64,000 bases of DNA from Caballeronia catudaia (GTDB taxonomy: Bacteria; Pseudomonadota; Gammaproteobacteria; Burkholderiales; Burkholderiaceae): NCBI RefSeq assembly GCF_001544755.2, contig NZ_FCOF02000022.1, positions 37,532 to 101,531 of the forward strand, written 5' to 3'. Made by a program: the position numbers and the translations under genes. A model generated the notes under the pieces. It did not search any database. It had not been told where the DNA came from and saw only the letters and a list, made by a program, of their open reading frames with translations. Below, one piece after another: positions 44,554 to 52,622 of the stretch; within the stretch, counting starts at the first letter, position 1; the number at the start of each line of letters is the position of its first letter.

Positions 44554-45104
44554 TGCAGCGCACCCCAGCGTGCCGTGGCCGGCTCCGCCGACGCCCATTT
44601 CCAGACATCGCCATCACGGCACACCGCAGCGATGTAGAACGAACTGCTCGCGGGCTGATCCTTCTTAGCATCGGTATCGACGGAAAAGACAATTTCCTTG
44701 CAGTCGAGCGTACCGGTGCTAATCACCCGGCTCACCGTCACGCGACCTTTTTCGTCTGGCTCGATCGGTACGCTGTGCTTCGTGAACCAGGGTGCCACCG
44801 CGCCGACCACGAGCGGTCCGGCCGCGGTCGCAATCTGCTCCTGCGTATACGTGTGCATCACGCGTTCCGAGTACTGCACGCCGGCTCGGGCAGCGGCCAC
44901 TGCGCCGAGGCCGATACCAGTGGCAACGGCCGCGTTGTTGGTCACCGTGCCGGCGACGGCCGCCCCGGCAATACCGGCACCCGCGGTGGCGCCTTCACTA
45001 TAAAGTGAACTGCAGCCAGTCAAACTCGTACCGACGGCTGCCGACGCGAGATAGGTCGCCAGCGCGGTAACGTTCAGGCAATGCCGCCGAATCGCTCTCC
45101 GCAT
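44550..45104 (-). CDS. Lipoprotein of unknown function, tandem copy 1
   Basis: 184 residues from ATG 45104. Signal with lipobox LTGC (Cys about 31), a Gly/Ala-rich glycine-zipper-like region (AGAGIAGAAVAGTVTNN), then a C-terminal domain ending DVWKWASAEPATARWGALQ, nearly the same ending as its downstream paralogue. The two are translationally coupled. Confidence 0.72.
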   Translation of the reverse strand: MRRAIRRHCLNVTALATYLASAAVGTSLTGCSSLYSEGATAGAGIAGAAVAGTVTNNAAVATGIGLGAVAAARAGVQYSERVMHTYTQEQIATAAGPLVVGAVAPWFTKHSVPIEPDEKGRVTVSRVISTGTLDCKEIVFSVDTDAKKDQPASSSFYIAAVCRDGDVWKWASAEPATARWGALQ

Positions 45105-45129
45105 AGTCCTTTTCCTCGCTCCGGATGGG

Positions 45130-45366
45130 TTAGCTCGATCTATGCAGTTGCCGATCATTGCAGAAGAGCCGAAGTCGGCTTGAACAGCCGGTCACACGAC
45201 TGCTACTCGCCAGGTTGATGCATGGCGGTTCGAAACACGACTGCTTTGCGGCCGTGACCGCCTGTTCGACGAGCTGCGCGAACAACGCATGCAGGCGCGT
45301 CGTGGGATGAACGGTGTCCCCGAACGTGTAGGTCAGGTCAGCGTCGGAAACAGTATAGGTTGCATC
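45130..45366 (-). pseudogene. C-terminal fragment of a GDSL/SGNH hydrolase
   Basis: The frame reads DATYTVSDADLTYTFGDTVH, PTTRLHALFAQLVEQAVTAA. FGDTVHPTT followed by AL-FAQ matches the catalytic DxxHPT block of GDSL esterases. The rest of the enzyme is absent, and the last 35 codons before the stop look unrelated. Confidence 0.5.
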
Positions 45367-45513
45367 TCACTCCTCCATCGACTCACCGCCACCCCGGCGT
45401 TACGGCGTGAAGCACTCGCACCGCTCTGTTATAGGCACATCGGATCGCATCTTCGTCGCTCGCGCGGATGCAACGGCCGATGCGACGAGTTCGGCCGACG
45501 ACAAGTCGTGATC

Positions 45514-45753
45514 TTAAGGCAAACATCGTACAATCCGTTGCCGATATGGTCGCTTACTCGTTGTCACAGGGCGGCGTAATGAGCCGGGGATGGGCGGCGT
45601 AATGGAGCCACCAGAAACGGGGATAAAGGCAGAGTCGAACACGACGGTGACGAGCGTGCCAGCCTGGCAATCGGCTGCGCGCACACAGATGGGTGCCAAC
45701 AACGCACCCGTCCCGGTAAGAAATATCAGCAGCGCAGCGGCAAACGCTCGCAT
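45514..45753 (-). CDS. Possible small exported protein, function unknown
   Basis: About 79 residues from ATG 45753 (MRAFAAALLIFLTGTGALLA). A clear signal peptide with likely cleavage after CVRAA, then ADCQAGTLVTVVFDSAFIPV. The C-terminal Arg-rich end may result from truncation. Not recognised. Confidence 0.38.
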   Translation of the reverse strand: MRAFAAALLIFLTGTGALLAPICVRAADCQAGTLVTVVFDSAFIPVSGGSITPPIPGSLRRPVTTSKRPYRQRIVRCLP

Positions 45754-45904
45754 CCGATGGCACATGTTTGACACCACTCCACATGAGCTCCCCGCCGCCG
45801 TCGACGTGGCGGCGGAGGAGGGGGTACCTCACCTTTCTTCCGAAATTCTCTGGCGCAGGCGGTGTTCTTCTACCGTCTGGGTAAGAGACGGAGTCGTTCC
45901 TACG

Positions 45905-46185
45905 AAAACCAGCGCTCCGGGCCCGTGGCCTGAATCTGGTGGTGGCTGCGATCACGCTGTGGAACACGGTATATCTGGAACCTTCAATCGCCGCCTTGCG
46001 GCCGCAGCGCGAGATCGACGACGGCCTGATCTCGCACGTCGCGCCGCTCTGACTGGCGACGACGTTTGGCATGCCAATAAGGGCGTTGCGAAAGGCCGAT
46101 TCCGGCCGTTGCGCGCGCTGAAATCGACCAGCACGACGCTTTAGCGCGTTAGTACGAAAAAATCCGTTTCTCGAGGGCGCCCGAT
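45905..46185 (+). mobile_element. Right end of a Tn3-family transposon: transposase C-terminus and terminal repeat
   Basis: The frame gives RARGLNLVVAAITLWNTVYL, EPSIAALRPQREIDDGLISH, VAPL, a typical Tn3 TnpA segment. After a small gap and frame change comes TGDDVWHANKGVAKGRFRPL and the stop at 46144. The bases spanning and following the stop (TTTAGCGCG at 46140-46148, then AAATCCGTTTCTCGAG at 46160-46175) resemble the CTTAGCGTG / CCGTTTTCTGAG order of Tn21-type inverted repeats, whose inner end overlaps the tnpA stop. The rest of the transposon is gone. Confidence 0.65.
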
Positions 46186-46445
46186 ATCCGCCGCGTGCGG
46201 GAGCGCATCGAGGCACTGAACAAGGTCGCCGAGCGCACCGACCTCGAGGAAGCAGGCCACGGCTACACGTACCGCGAGGACACCCAAGACAATCGCGCCG
46301 TGTTCCTGTTCGACGCCAAGCCCGCGAAGGAAGTGCGCGGCCTGATGAAGCGCAATGCCTTCGCGTTCAGCCCGCCGCTCGCCAGTCGGCACGTCGGCGT
46401 ACGTGCGCAATGCCGTGCAAGGTCGCACGCGCCTAGTTTGCCGCA
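46183..46445 (+). pseudogene. DUF3560 C-terminal fragment
   Basis: Reads DIRRVRERIEALNKVAERTD, GYTYREDTQDNRAVFLFDAK, EVRGLMKRNAFAFSPP, then shifts frame into TSAYVRNAVQG. This is the conserved C-terminal block of DUF3560 proteins found on plasmids and integrative elements. It begins right where the Tn3 terminal repeat ends, so the transposon probably cut the gene. Confidence 0.6.
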
Positions 46446-46699
46446 CGCCTCGCTGGCCCTCGCGGGCTGGGTTCTATTCGCGCGGAGGGTTGAGTCATGG
46501 CAAAGAAGCGCTCGAGCGCGACTGCCGAGGAATGCGGCCGCTGCACGCAGCCTGAAAGCGGCCGAGCTGAGCGCGAAGCGGCCGGACGCGCGAGACGGCC
46601 TACTGGCCGCCGCGCTCGATGCCGTCAGCGCCACGCAGGGCGGCCGTGCTCGATCGTGACCGGAATGCGGCCAGCGCCGCGCGTCTTACCCATCGTTGC

Positions 46700-46993
46700 T
46701 TACCGGTTCTCGGTAAGCAATATTTCCAGACGGTACAAAGCATGCAGGGGCCGACCTAGCACTGCCTGTGCTGCAATAGATCCATGCGCCATGAGGTGAT
46801 GTCCGATAGGAGAGGGAAATGAGCGAAGCAGACGATCATATGTCTCGCCTTGCGCGTCTTTGAAAACTTCCTTGAACACGAGCAACTGATCGAGCGATTG
46901 CGCCGCATACGAGAAACCCGCCCAGTACACTGGAGCCACTGTTCTTGTCTCCTCGACAGCGAACGGGGCCATGCGAGCTGTCCCGCCCAACAA
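46700..46993 (-). CDS. Small protein of unknown function
   Basis: Up to 97 residues (TTG 46993, or ATG 46972 giving MAPFAVEETRTVAPVYWAGF). The composition (SLDQLLVFKEVFKDAQGETY, HHLMAHGSIAAQAVLG) looks like real protein, but no family is recognised. It may be truncated. Confidence 0.42.
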   Translation of the reverse strand: MLGGTARMAPFAVEETRTVAPVYWAGFSYAAQSLDQLLVFKEVFKDAQGETYDRLLRSFPSPIGHHLMAHGSIAAQAVLGRPLHALYRLEILLTENR

Positions 46994-47009
46994 TTTGTTT
47001 CCGCGCGTG

Positions 47010-47393
47010 TCACTGGATCGGCGGCACCACGCCGAGCTTTTCAGCCAGCATTCTCTCGTAGACGCCGAAATGCAGATCGACTTCTTCCTGTGTGACCGCA
47101 GTCACGAAAATATTGATTTGCTCGGCCTCCAGGCCGAGAATCGTCGCAATTGCCGCTTCCAACTGCGGCGCGCATAGCCGGTCGTCGGCGAACGTGGTGC
47201 CAACCGCGATCTCGTAAGCGGATTCCCGCTGGAATATCACTTCAACGAGCCGCGCACGGGCGCTCATGTTGTTGTCGATCGCCAGCCGGACGACTTCAAC
47301 CGCCGTGCGCATCGTCTCGGTCGGGAAACCCTTGGTGGAACGCAACCGGATGCGGTGCCGGCCTAAGGTGAACCACTCGTATTCAAATTCCAT
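47010..47393 (-). CDS. Protein of unknown function
   Basis: 127 residues from ATG 47393 (MEFEYEWFTLGRHRIRLRST). Mixed alpha/beta composition with an acidic middle (ATILGLEAEQINIFVTAVTQ). Not recognised. It is read away from the hsp20 genes; their promoter lies 86 bases upstream of its start. Confidence 0.55.
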   Translation of the reverse strand: MEFEYEWFTLGRHRIRLRSTKGFPTETMRTAVEVVRLAIDNNMSARARLVEVIFQRESAYEIAVGTTFADDRLCAPQLEAAIATILGLEAEQINIFVTAVTQEEVDLHFGVYERMLAEKLGVVPPIQ

Positions 47394-47478
47394 GGTGTCC
47401 TCGCATGGTCTGTCCAAGAGCGCCGTGAAAATAGGGGTGCGGCCGTCTGAATTCAAGAACAAAAAATCGCGGCTCGCC

Positions 47479-47507
47479 CTTGAAATTTCCGCTTGAAATC
47501 CTATCTT
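47479..47507 (+). promoter_or_regulatory. Sigma-32-type heat-shock promoter
   Basis: CTTGAAA at 47479-47485, 14 bases, then CCTATCTT at 47500-47507. This agrees with the sigma-32 consensus CTTGAAA-N(11-16)-CCCCATNT (full -35 match, 4 of 6 fixed bases in -10). It is 133 bases before the first hsp20 start codon. Confidence 0.65.
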
Positions 47508-47609
47508 AAATTCCGCTCAGGCAGTCGCGCCAGCCGTCCGGCGCGCTGCGTGTTTCGATTTGTTTGCCCGCGGCACGGCAGACGAACTGGAGCGCGTAGG
47601 CCGGTTCGT

Positions 47610-47631
47610 CTTCCTGCTGGTTTGAAGGAGG
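47610..47631 (+). promoter_or_regulatory. Possible ROSE-like RNA thermometer hairpin over the hsp20 ribosome site
   Basis: In the leader, CUUCCU (47610-47615) can pair along its full length with AGGAGG (47626-47631, five Watson-Crick pairs and one G-U) across a 10-base loop containing GCUGG. AGGAGG is the Shine-Dalgarno sequence for ATG 47640. ROSE elements of alpha- and gamma-proteobacterial small heat-shock genes work this way. Based on pairing alone. Confidence 0.42.
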
Positions 47632-47639
47632 AAATGACC

Positions 47640-48083
47640 ATGAGCGATCTCAACTTTGGGGCCGACCTGTTCAGCGAGTTCGACCGTCTGCAACGGCAGA
47701 TGGCCAGCGTTTTCGGCGGCTTCCCATCCAGCATCCGTTCCGGGCCCTTTGGCGCCTTCCCGCAGATCAACATCGGCTCGACCGACGACTCGATCGAGAT
47801 TGTCGCGTTCGCGCCGGGTGTCGACCCGCAGAAGCTCGACGTATCGATTGACAAGGGGCTGCTGAGCATCAGCGGCGAGCGCGGGAGTGCGCAGCCGGAA
47901 TCGACCGGCGACGACATGCGCACCTACGCGCAGGAGCGGTTCATCGGCACTTTCCGGCGCGTCATTGAACTGCCGCAGCACGCCGACCCCGACAAGGTCA
48001 CGGCGCAGTACACCAATGGCTGCCTGACCGTGAGTATCGGCAAGCGGGAGGCGTCGAAACCGCGGGCCGTCACCGTTCAATGA
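47640..48083 (+). CDS. Small heat-shock protein Hsp20, first of three
   Basis: 147 residues from ATG 47640 (MSDLNFGADLFSEFDRLQRQ). ATG 47634 is too close to AGGAGG. Alpha-crystallin domain at about residues 45-140 with FAPGVDPQKLDVSIDKGLLS and ISGERG. An ATP-independent holdase that binds unfolding proteins in the cytoplasm. The IxI-like tail is weak (VTVQ). Confidence 0.9.
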   Translation: MSDLNFGADLFSEFDRLQRQMASVFGGFPSSIRSGPFGAFPQINIGSTDDSIEIVAFAPGVDPQKLDVSIDKGLLSISGERGSAQPESTGDDMRTYAQERFIGTFRRVIELPQHADPDKVTAQYTNGCLTVSIGKREASKPRAVTVQ

Positions 48084-48110
48084 AACCCTTCGCGAATTGA
48101 GGAGAACATC

Positions 48111-48518
48111 ATGAACGACACGACAGAGCTTGCCAAGAAAGATGAAACGGCGGTATCCCGGCGCGACGGCGAGCAGTCGCAACGCCGGATCACCCTAACG
48201 CCGCCCGTGGACATCTTCGAGGATAGCCAGGGTGTCACGCTGTGGGCAGACTTGCCCGGCGTGACAAAGGACCGGCTCGACGTCAAGGTACACGACGGCA
48301 ACCTGTACATCGAGGCCGAGGCGTTGGTGCCCACGCCTGCCGGGCTGCGCCTACAGCACGCGGAGATCCGCCAGCCCCACTTCGCGCGAGCGTTCACTCT
48401 TGGGGCCGATCTCGACGCATCGAAAATCGATGCGAACCTGAAGGACGGCGTGCTGAAGCTGACGATACCCCGGCGCGACGAAGCCCGTCCGCGCCGGATC
48501 GAAGTGCGGACGGAGTAG
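48111..48518 (+). CDS. Small heat-shock protein Hsp20, second of three
   Basis: 135 residues; start preceded by GAGGAGA. Alpha-crystallin domain with LPPVDIFED-type TPPVDIFEDSQGVTLWADLP, GVTKDRLDVKVHDGNLYIEA and the terminal LKDGVLKLTIPRRDE. 27 bases after the first copy, so in the same transcript. The copies are divergent, suggesting different oligomers or clients. Confidence 0.9.
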   Translation: MNDTTELAKKDETAVSRRDGEQSQRRITLTPPVDIFEDSQGVTLWADLPGVTKDRLDVKVHDGNLYIEAEALVPTPAGLRLQHAEIRQPHFARAFTLGADLDASKIDANLKDGVLKLTIPRRDEARPRRIEVRTE

Positions 48519-48554
48519 GGAAGCAGGCCGGCGGCAACGGCAGAGAGAGAACAG

Positions 48555-48581
48555 GGTGGCAGCCGTTTGGCTGCCACCTTT
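48555..48581 (+). terminator. Perfect 10-bp hairpin between the second and third hsp20 genes
   Basis: GGTGGCAGCC, loop GTTT, GGCTGCCACC, followed by TTT. The stem is strong, but the T run is only three bases. It may terminate part of the transcripts or protect the upstream mRNA's 3' end. Confidence 0.55.
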
Positions 48582-48739
48582 CGACGGCGGAGACCCGGAT
48601 GCGGGACGTCATACAGGAGCACTGACATGGATATTCGGTCAGCGAAGGGGCGGCGTCGGCGCGTGAGCTGTTTTCCGTTCTTGATGACCGTGTCGCGCTG
48701 GTCAGGATGGTCGTCGGGCAAATCACAGCGGAGGATACG

Positions 48740-49306
48740 ATGAGCACTGATCCGAAGAAGTGGAATCCCTTTAAGTTCCTTCGCGGCGCAGCCCGCAAGT
48801 CCGATGCGGACGAGAACGGGGAAACTCGGCCGGCAGACGAACAGTGGCGTGCCTTTCGGCCTGACATGCCGCGACTGTTCTCGCGCGAACCGTGGCGCGC
48901 AGTGGAAGAGTTCTTTCATGACCCGTTTGCCGGTCGTGGTGTGGTCGAACGATGGTTCGGGGACTTCAGTTCGTCGCGCTTTCAGCCGCGCATCGACGTG
49001 GTCGACGAAGGTCTCGTGCTGCGTGTCACCGCCGAACTGCCGGGGATGGAGCGCGAAGACGTGAATGTGAGCGTCGAGGACGGGGCGATCGTGCTGCGCG
49101 GCGAGAAAAAGCAGGATGTGCATAGCGAAGAGAATGGCTGCTACCGGCTGGAACGCGCCCATGGACGCTTTATGCGCACGATCCCGATGCCGGAGAACGC
49201 CGATCCCGACCACGCCCTGGCAAAGTTTGACAACGGTGTGCTCACGTTGACGGTGCCGAAATTGGAGCTGGCGCGATCCGCGAGCCGCACGATCGACATC
49301 GGCTAG
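48740..49306 (+). CDS. Small heat-shock protein Hsp20, third of three
   Basis: 188 residues from ATG 48740 (MSTDPKKWNPFKFLRGAARK), with a GGAGG site. The N-terminal arm of about 85 residues is longer than in the other two. Alpha-crystallin domain follows with VTAELPGMEREDVNVSVEDG and FDNGVLTLTVPK. The class resembles the Hsp20 with N-terminal FFHDPF seen on accessory heat-resistance loci; that assignment is tentative. 221 bases separate it from the second copy. Confidence 0.88.
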   Translation: MSTDPKKWNPFKFLRGAARKSDADENGETRPADEQWRAFRPDMPRLFSREPWRAVEEFFHDPFAGRGVVERWFGDFSSSRFQPRIDVVDEGLVLRVTAELPGMEREDVNVSVEDGAIVLRGEKKQDVHSEENGCYRLERAHGRFMRTIPMPENADPDHALAKFDNGVLTLTVPKLELARSASRTIDIG

Positions 49307-49354
49307 GGCAAGCGGGCAAGTGCCCTGATGGCAAGTGGATATGTCGGATCAGCC

Positions 49355-49430
49355 AGGCCGTCGGCTCAGCTGGTTGGAGCAGCGGACTTTTAATCCGTTG
49401 ATCAATCGTCCGAATCCAGTACGGCCCACG
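49355..49430 (+). tRNA. Degenerate tRNA-Lys (anticodon UUU), probably a relic
   Basis: The stretch folds like tRNA-Lys: acceptor AGGCCGT/ACGGCCC (six of seven pairs), D arm GCTC...GAGC, anticodon arm GCGGA-CTTTTAA-TCCGT identical to the bacterial tRNA-Lys(UUU) arm. The T stem AATCG/CCAGT has two mismatches, the T loop is TCCGAAT instead of TTCGAAT, and the 3' end is ACGC instead of ACCA. So it is likely a non-functional or insertion-derived copy. It lies 48 bases after the third hsp20 gene. Confidence 0.6.
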
Positions 49431-49561
49431 CTGTCCCCGATTGAGCAGGATTTGATAACAGTCGAAATTCGACAACGAGACCCAATATCAGTTTGGCGAG
49501 GAAACGTTTCGACCATCCGGGAACTTATGCGCGTCGAGGCCCGCCCGCTCAAAGTGAATCG

Positions 49562-50017
49562 TCAGTTGTCGCCTTCGTCTTCTAAGGGAAGGGGCGGGCG
49601 CCACGAGGTTCGCGCGAGAACGGCCCTGGCCTGTGCAAAAAACACATGAGGCCATGCACTGCAGAGACGCTCAAACTGGATGCGCGCTTCCTCAAGCTGC
49701 AGCGCCAACCGCATATCCTCGCGTTGCTCGCCCCACAGGGCTCGCTGGACCAGGACCGCGGCGCCGCGCTCTGCGATGCAGTCAAGCGCTGCTGCGAAAT
49801 GAGGCTCGTCGAACAGCGCCGACCCGTAGGTCCGCGCAAGCGTGGTGAGCACTGCCAATTCAACGCTCGACGGTCTGATCGGCAAAGCAGGTAAAGCGTT
49901 GCTCTGGACAGTCCGCCACTCAGCCGCCGTGCGGCGCTTCAGCGTTATCGCTTTGTCGAGCTGTGACGTGAGCCGTGAAACATCGCGATCTTCAAACTCA
50001 TCTTCGCCTTGTGTCAC
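49562..50017 (-). CDS. Protein of unknown function
   Basis: 151 residues from a GTG with GAGAGAGG upstream (MTQGEDEFEDRDVSRLTSQL). Charged, helical composition with ELAVLTTLARTYGSALFDEP in the middle; no family recognised. The ordinary codon use suggests a real gene. Confidence 0.5.
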   Translation of the reverse strand: MTQGEDEFEDRDVSRLTSQLDKAITLKRRTAAEWRTVQSNALPALPIRPSSVELAVLTTLARTYGSALFDEPHFAAALDCIAERGAAVLVQRALWGEQREDMRLALQLEEARIQFERLCSAWPHVFFAQARAVLARTSWRPPLPLEDEGDN

Positions 50018-50147
50018 AGGGTTTCACCTCTCTCTCGGAGGAAACCATTGTCCCTCGGACCGGTTTGCCGAGCAACCCTTGTTCCGGCGAGAGGTAGAGC
50101 AGCTCGGTCTGGGGGCATAGTCGCGAATCGCCCAACAAATCCGCTCA

Positions 50148-50540
50148 CTAAATCTGGATGCCCTTCGGTCGGATGGGTGCGTCGATAGTCCCTCGTTCAT
50201 AACCCGAGACCCAGATCAATCGCCGTTGCGACCATTGGGAACCGTAGGCCTGAAGCTTGAAATGTCCGTCAACCTCCTGACGTTCTAATAAAGACCATGA
50301 CGAAGGAATCGTATGCTGTGGCCTACCGACCTTTGCAAACGATCGCAATCGGGTCATAGCGAATAAGCTTTGCCCGTTACGCGGCTTCCCTTTGTTGAGT
50401 CGCTCGGTCGGCGTCACCAGAATTTCTTCGCGGGACTCAGGTGGCCCGAAAAAGTAGTATGCCAACACCAATCGCAGAAACGTCCCAGCGCAACCCATCA
50501 CGGCCTTATGCAAATCAGGATGCACGAACGGCGGTTGTAG
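50148..50540 (-). pseudogene. C-terminal remnant of an unknown gene cut by IS110
   Basis: About 130 codons ending VDGHFKLQAYGSQWSQRRLI, WVSGYERG. The upstream (N-terminal) part stops at the IS110 fragment near 50540. The ending resembles proteobacterial plasmid or island hypotheticals with a W-(L/I)W-V-Y-RG tail, from memory. No function can be given. Confidence 0.45.
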
Positions 50541-51257
50541 CTCGAGATCAGTGTCATCAGCGCGCTGACGGGCAACTGGCGCGAGGAGCACCTGTTCGTG
50601 CTCGGGCAGGCACTGGCGATGTTCGACAGTCTCGCCCAGCGCATCCTCGAGTGCGACGCCAGGATCGACGCGCTACCGGTGCCACTCGGGCGTCATGACG
50701 TCGAACTGGCCGGCCCGGACAAGAAGCGCCACAAGAACACCCCACGGTTCGACGCGCGTGCAGCGCTCGCGCGCTGGGCGGGCGTGGACCTCAAGCGCAT
50801 CAACGGCCTGTCAGTGGCAACCGTGATGACGCTCCTGTCCGAGATCGGCCCGGACCTGAGCCGCTTTACCAACGTCAAACACTTCTGCTCATGGTTGCGC
50901 CTGTGCCCAGCCACGAAAATCAGCGGCGGCAAGACCCTGACTTCGGGCACCCGCCCTTCGGCCAACCGCGCCCGGCAGGCGCTGAAAATGGCGGCGATGA
51001 GCCTGTCGCGAAGCGACTCGGCCCTCGGCGCCTTCTATCGGCGACTGTGCACGCGTATGGACAAACCACGCGCCAACACCGCAGTGGCCCATAAGCTCGC
51101 CCGGATGGTGTACTTCATGCTCACTCGCGGTGAAGCGTTCGTCGACCAGGGGCAGCAGCGATATGAGGAACAGCAGCGCCAGCGCAGCATCGCCGCCCTC
51201 AGGCGACGTGCATCCGCCCTCGGATTCGAACTCCAGCCAAACGCGCCGACTCCCTGA
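50541..51257 (+). mobile_element. IS110-family transposase, N-terminally truncated
   Basis: The frame is open from 50541 (EISVISALTGNWREEHLFVL) to 51257. The C-terminal transposase IS116/IS110/IS902 domain is present: RWAGVDLKRINGLSVATVMT, PDLSRFTNVKHFCSWLRLCP, KISGGKTL, then KPRANTAVAHKLARMVYFML. The N-terminal DEDD catalytic domain is missing, so it is inactive. Confidence 0.85.
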
Positions 51258-51288
51258 AAACCGATCTCTATTCCGCTAGGTTTCTTGA

Positions 51289-52008
51289 GAGGATCTGAAG
51301 CGCATGTATCCGACCGACCCGACCCAGCACGTATCGCACGAAACCATCTACACGGCTATCTACGCTCAGCCGCGTGGCGAATTGCGCCGCCAGTTGATTG
51401 CCTGCCTGCGCCACGGCCACAACACCCGTATGTCCCGTACGCGCGGCACCGACCGGCGCGGGCAGATTCCCGACATGGTGAGTATTCACGTGCGCCCGCC
51501 CGAAATCGAGGACCGCCTGCTGCCTGGTCATTGGGAAGGCGACTTTATCAAGGGCGCCGCAAATCAATCGTCTGTCGGCGTCCTGGTCGAACGGACCAGC
51601 CGTCTAGTGCTGCTCGCCAAGATGGAAGACGCCACCGCCGCTTCAGCGCTGGCGGGCTTCTCTGCCAAACTCAACTCGATTGCAGCACCGCTGCGACAAA
51701 CCTTTACCTACGACCAGGGAAAAGAAATGTCGCGGCATCAAGAACTCACTGCAGCCACTGGCGTGCGCGTGTACTTCTGCGACCCCCATAGCCCCTGGCA
51801 GCGCGGGACCTGCGAAAACACCAACGGATTGCTCCGTCAATATTTGCCTAAGGGCACCGACCTCTCGGTCTACACTCAGGACGAGCTCCATGCCATCGCC
51901 GACAGCCTGAACAGCCGGCCGCGCGCAACCCACGCGTTCCATTCGCCATTCGAGGTCTTCGCTGCGACACTTGCCTCAGCGAGCCAATCTCAAAGCGCTA
52001 AACATTAA
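51289..52008 (+). mobile_element. IS30-family transposase, N-terminally truncated
   Basis: 235-240 residues. The integrase core is present with HVSHETIYTAIYAQPRGELR, the acidic residues in GHWEGDFIKG, FTYDQGKEMS and RGTCENTNGLLRQYLPKGTD, and the C-terminal LNSRPRATHAFHSPFEVF. The N-terminal helix-turn-helix is missing; the frame closes at a stop at 51286-51288, next to the IS110 piece. Bases after the stop (GTTGCACTTCGGTTTGAAAC) look like an IS30 end. Confidence 0.85.
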
Positions 52009-52104
52009 CACCCCGTTGCACTTCGGTTTGAAACCGCCACTTGATTGCGAAGGATGAAAGACAGCGGTAGCGACCAAACTCGCGCCTAGCAGTTCAATTT
52101 GTTT

Positions 52105-52165
52105 GCGATATAAGCATTCGTCATCATGCCGGCCCGGCTTCTCTCACCCTTATCGCGATAAAACC
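52105..52165 (+). repeat. Direct repeat, left copy (61 bases)
   Basis: About 80% identical to 54281-54344, same orientation: GCGATATAAGCATTCGTCAT ... CTTATCGCGATAAAACC. On the - strand both can be read as the end of a protein (RDKGERSRAGMMTNAYIAN versus RDKDDRENWTGTMRSAYIAN). The pair brackets the LLM oxidoreductase gene. Confidence 0.5.
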
Positions 52166-52403
52166 GGGACTTTTGCCATCGCCTTGCACGGCCAGTCCTT
52201 TTCCTTTCGCCGCTCGGCGCCGCGTGCAACGTCTGTTTAGCATCCCCGTTTCTCTCACCAGCGCCGCACTCGTCGGTCTCAGCACTGCTACTAATCAAAA
52301 AGTGACCAACGTCTCTACGCGAGCCACGCCGTGTTCACGCACCCGTCGACAGTACAGTGTGCTAGCCGTCATTTCTGCCCGGTGCGTGCGCAGTTATTTC
52401 GAA

Positions 52404-52461
52404 ATGCTGCTCACTCGCGACCGCACGCGAGGCGTCGGCTGGACAGCGTCGTGAGCAGCAT
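52404..52461. repeat. 11-bp inverted repeat with 36-base spacer
   Basis: ATGCTGCTCAC (52404-52414) and GTGAGCAGCAT (52451-52461) are exact complements. It could be an end of a small element or a stem-loop. The surrounding 52046-52622 has no gene. Confidence 0.4.
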
Positions 52462-52622
52462 CGTGCAGTGCTCGCGCGAAGACCGCCCCGCTCACGATTC
52501 AGTAATTCAGAATAACTCGCCATGAAGCAAGATTTCGAAACGTTTTGAGAGAAACTAGAAAGAAGCGCCGGCCCTCTCATCGTAGACTTAATCCCGTCGC
52601 CCGAAGGGCTGTAGGGTAGAGC

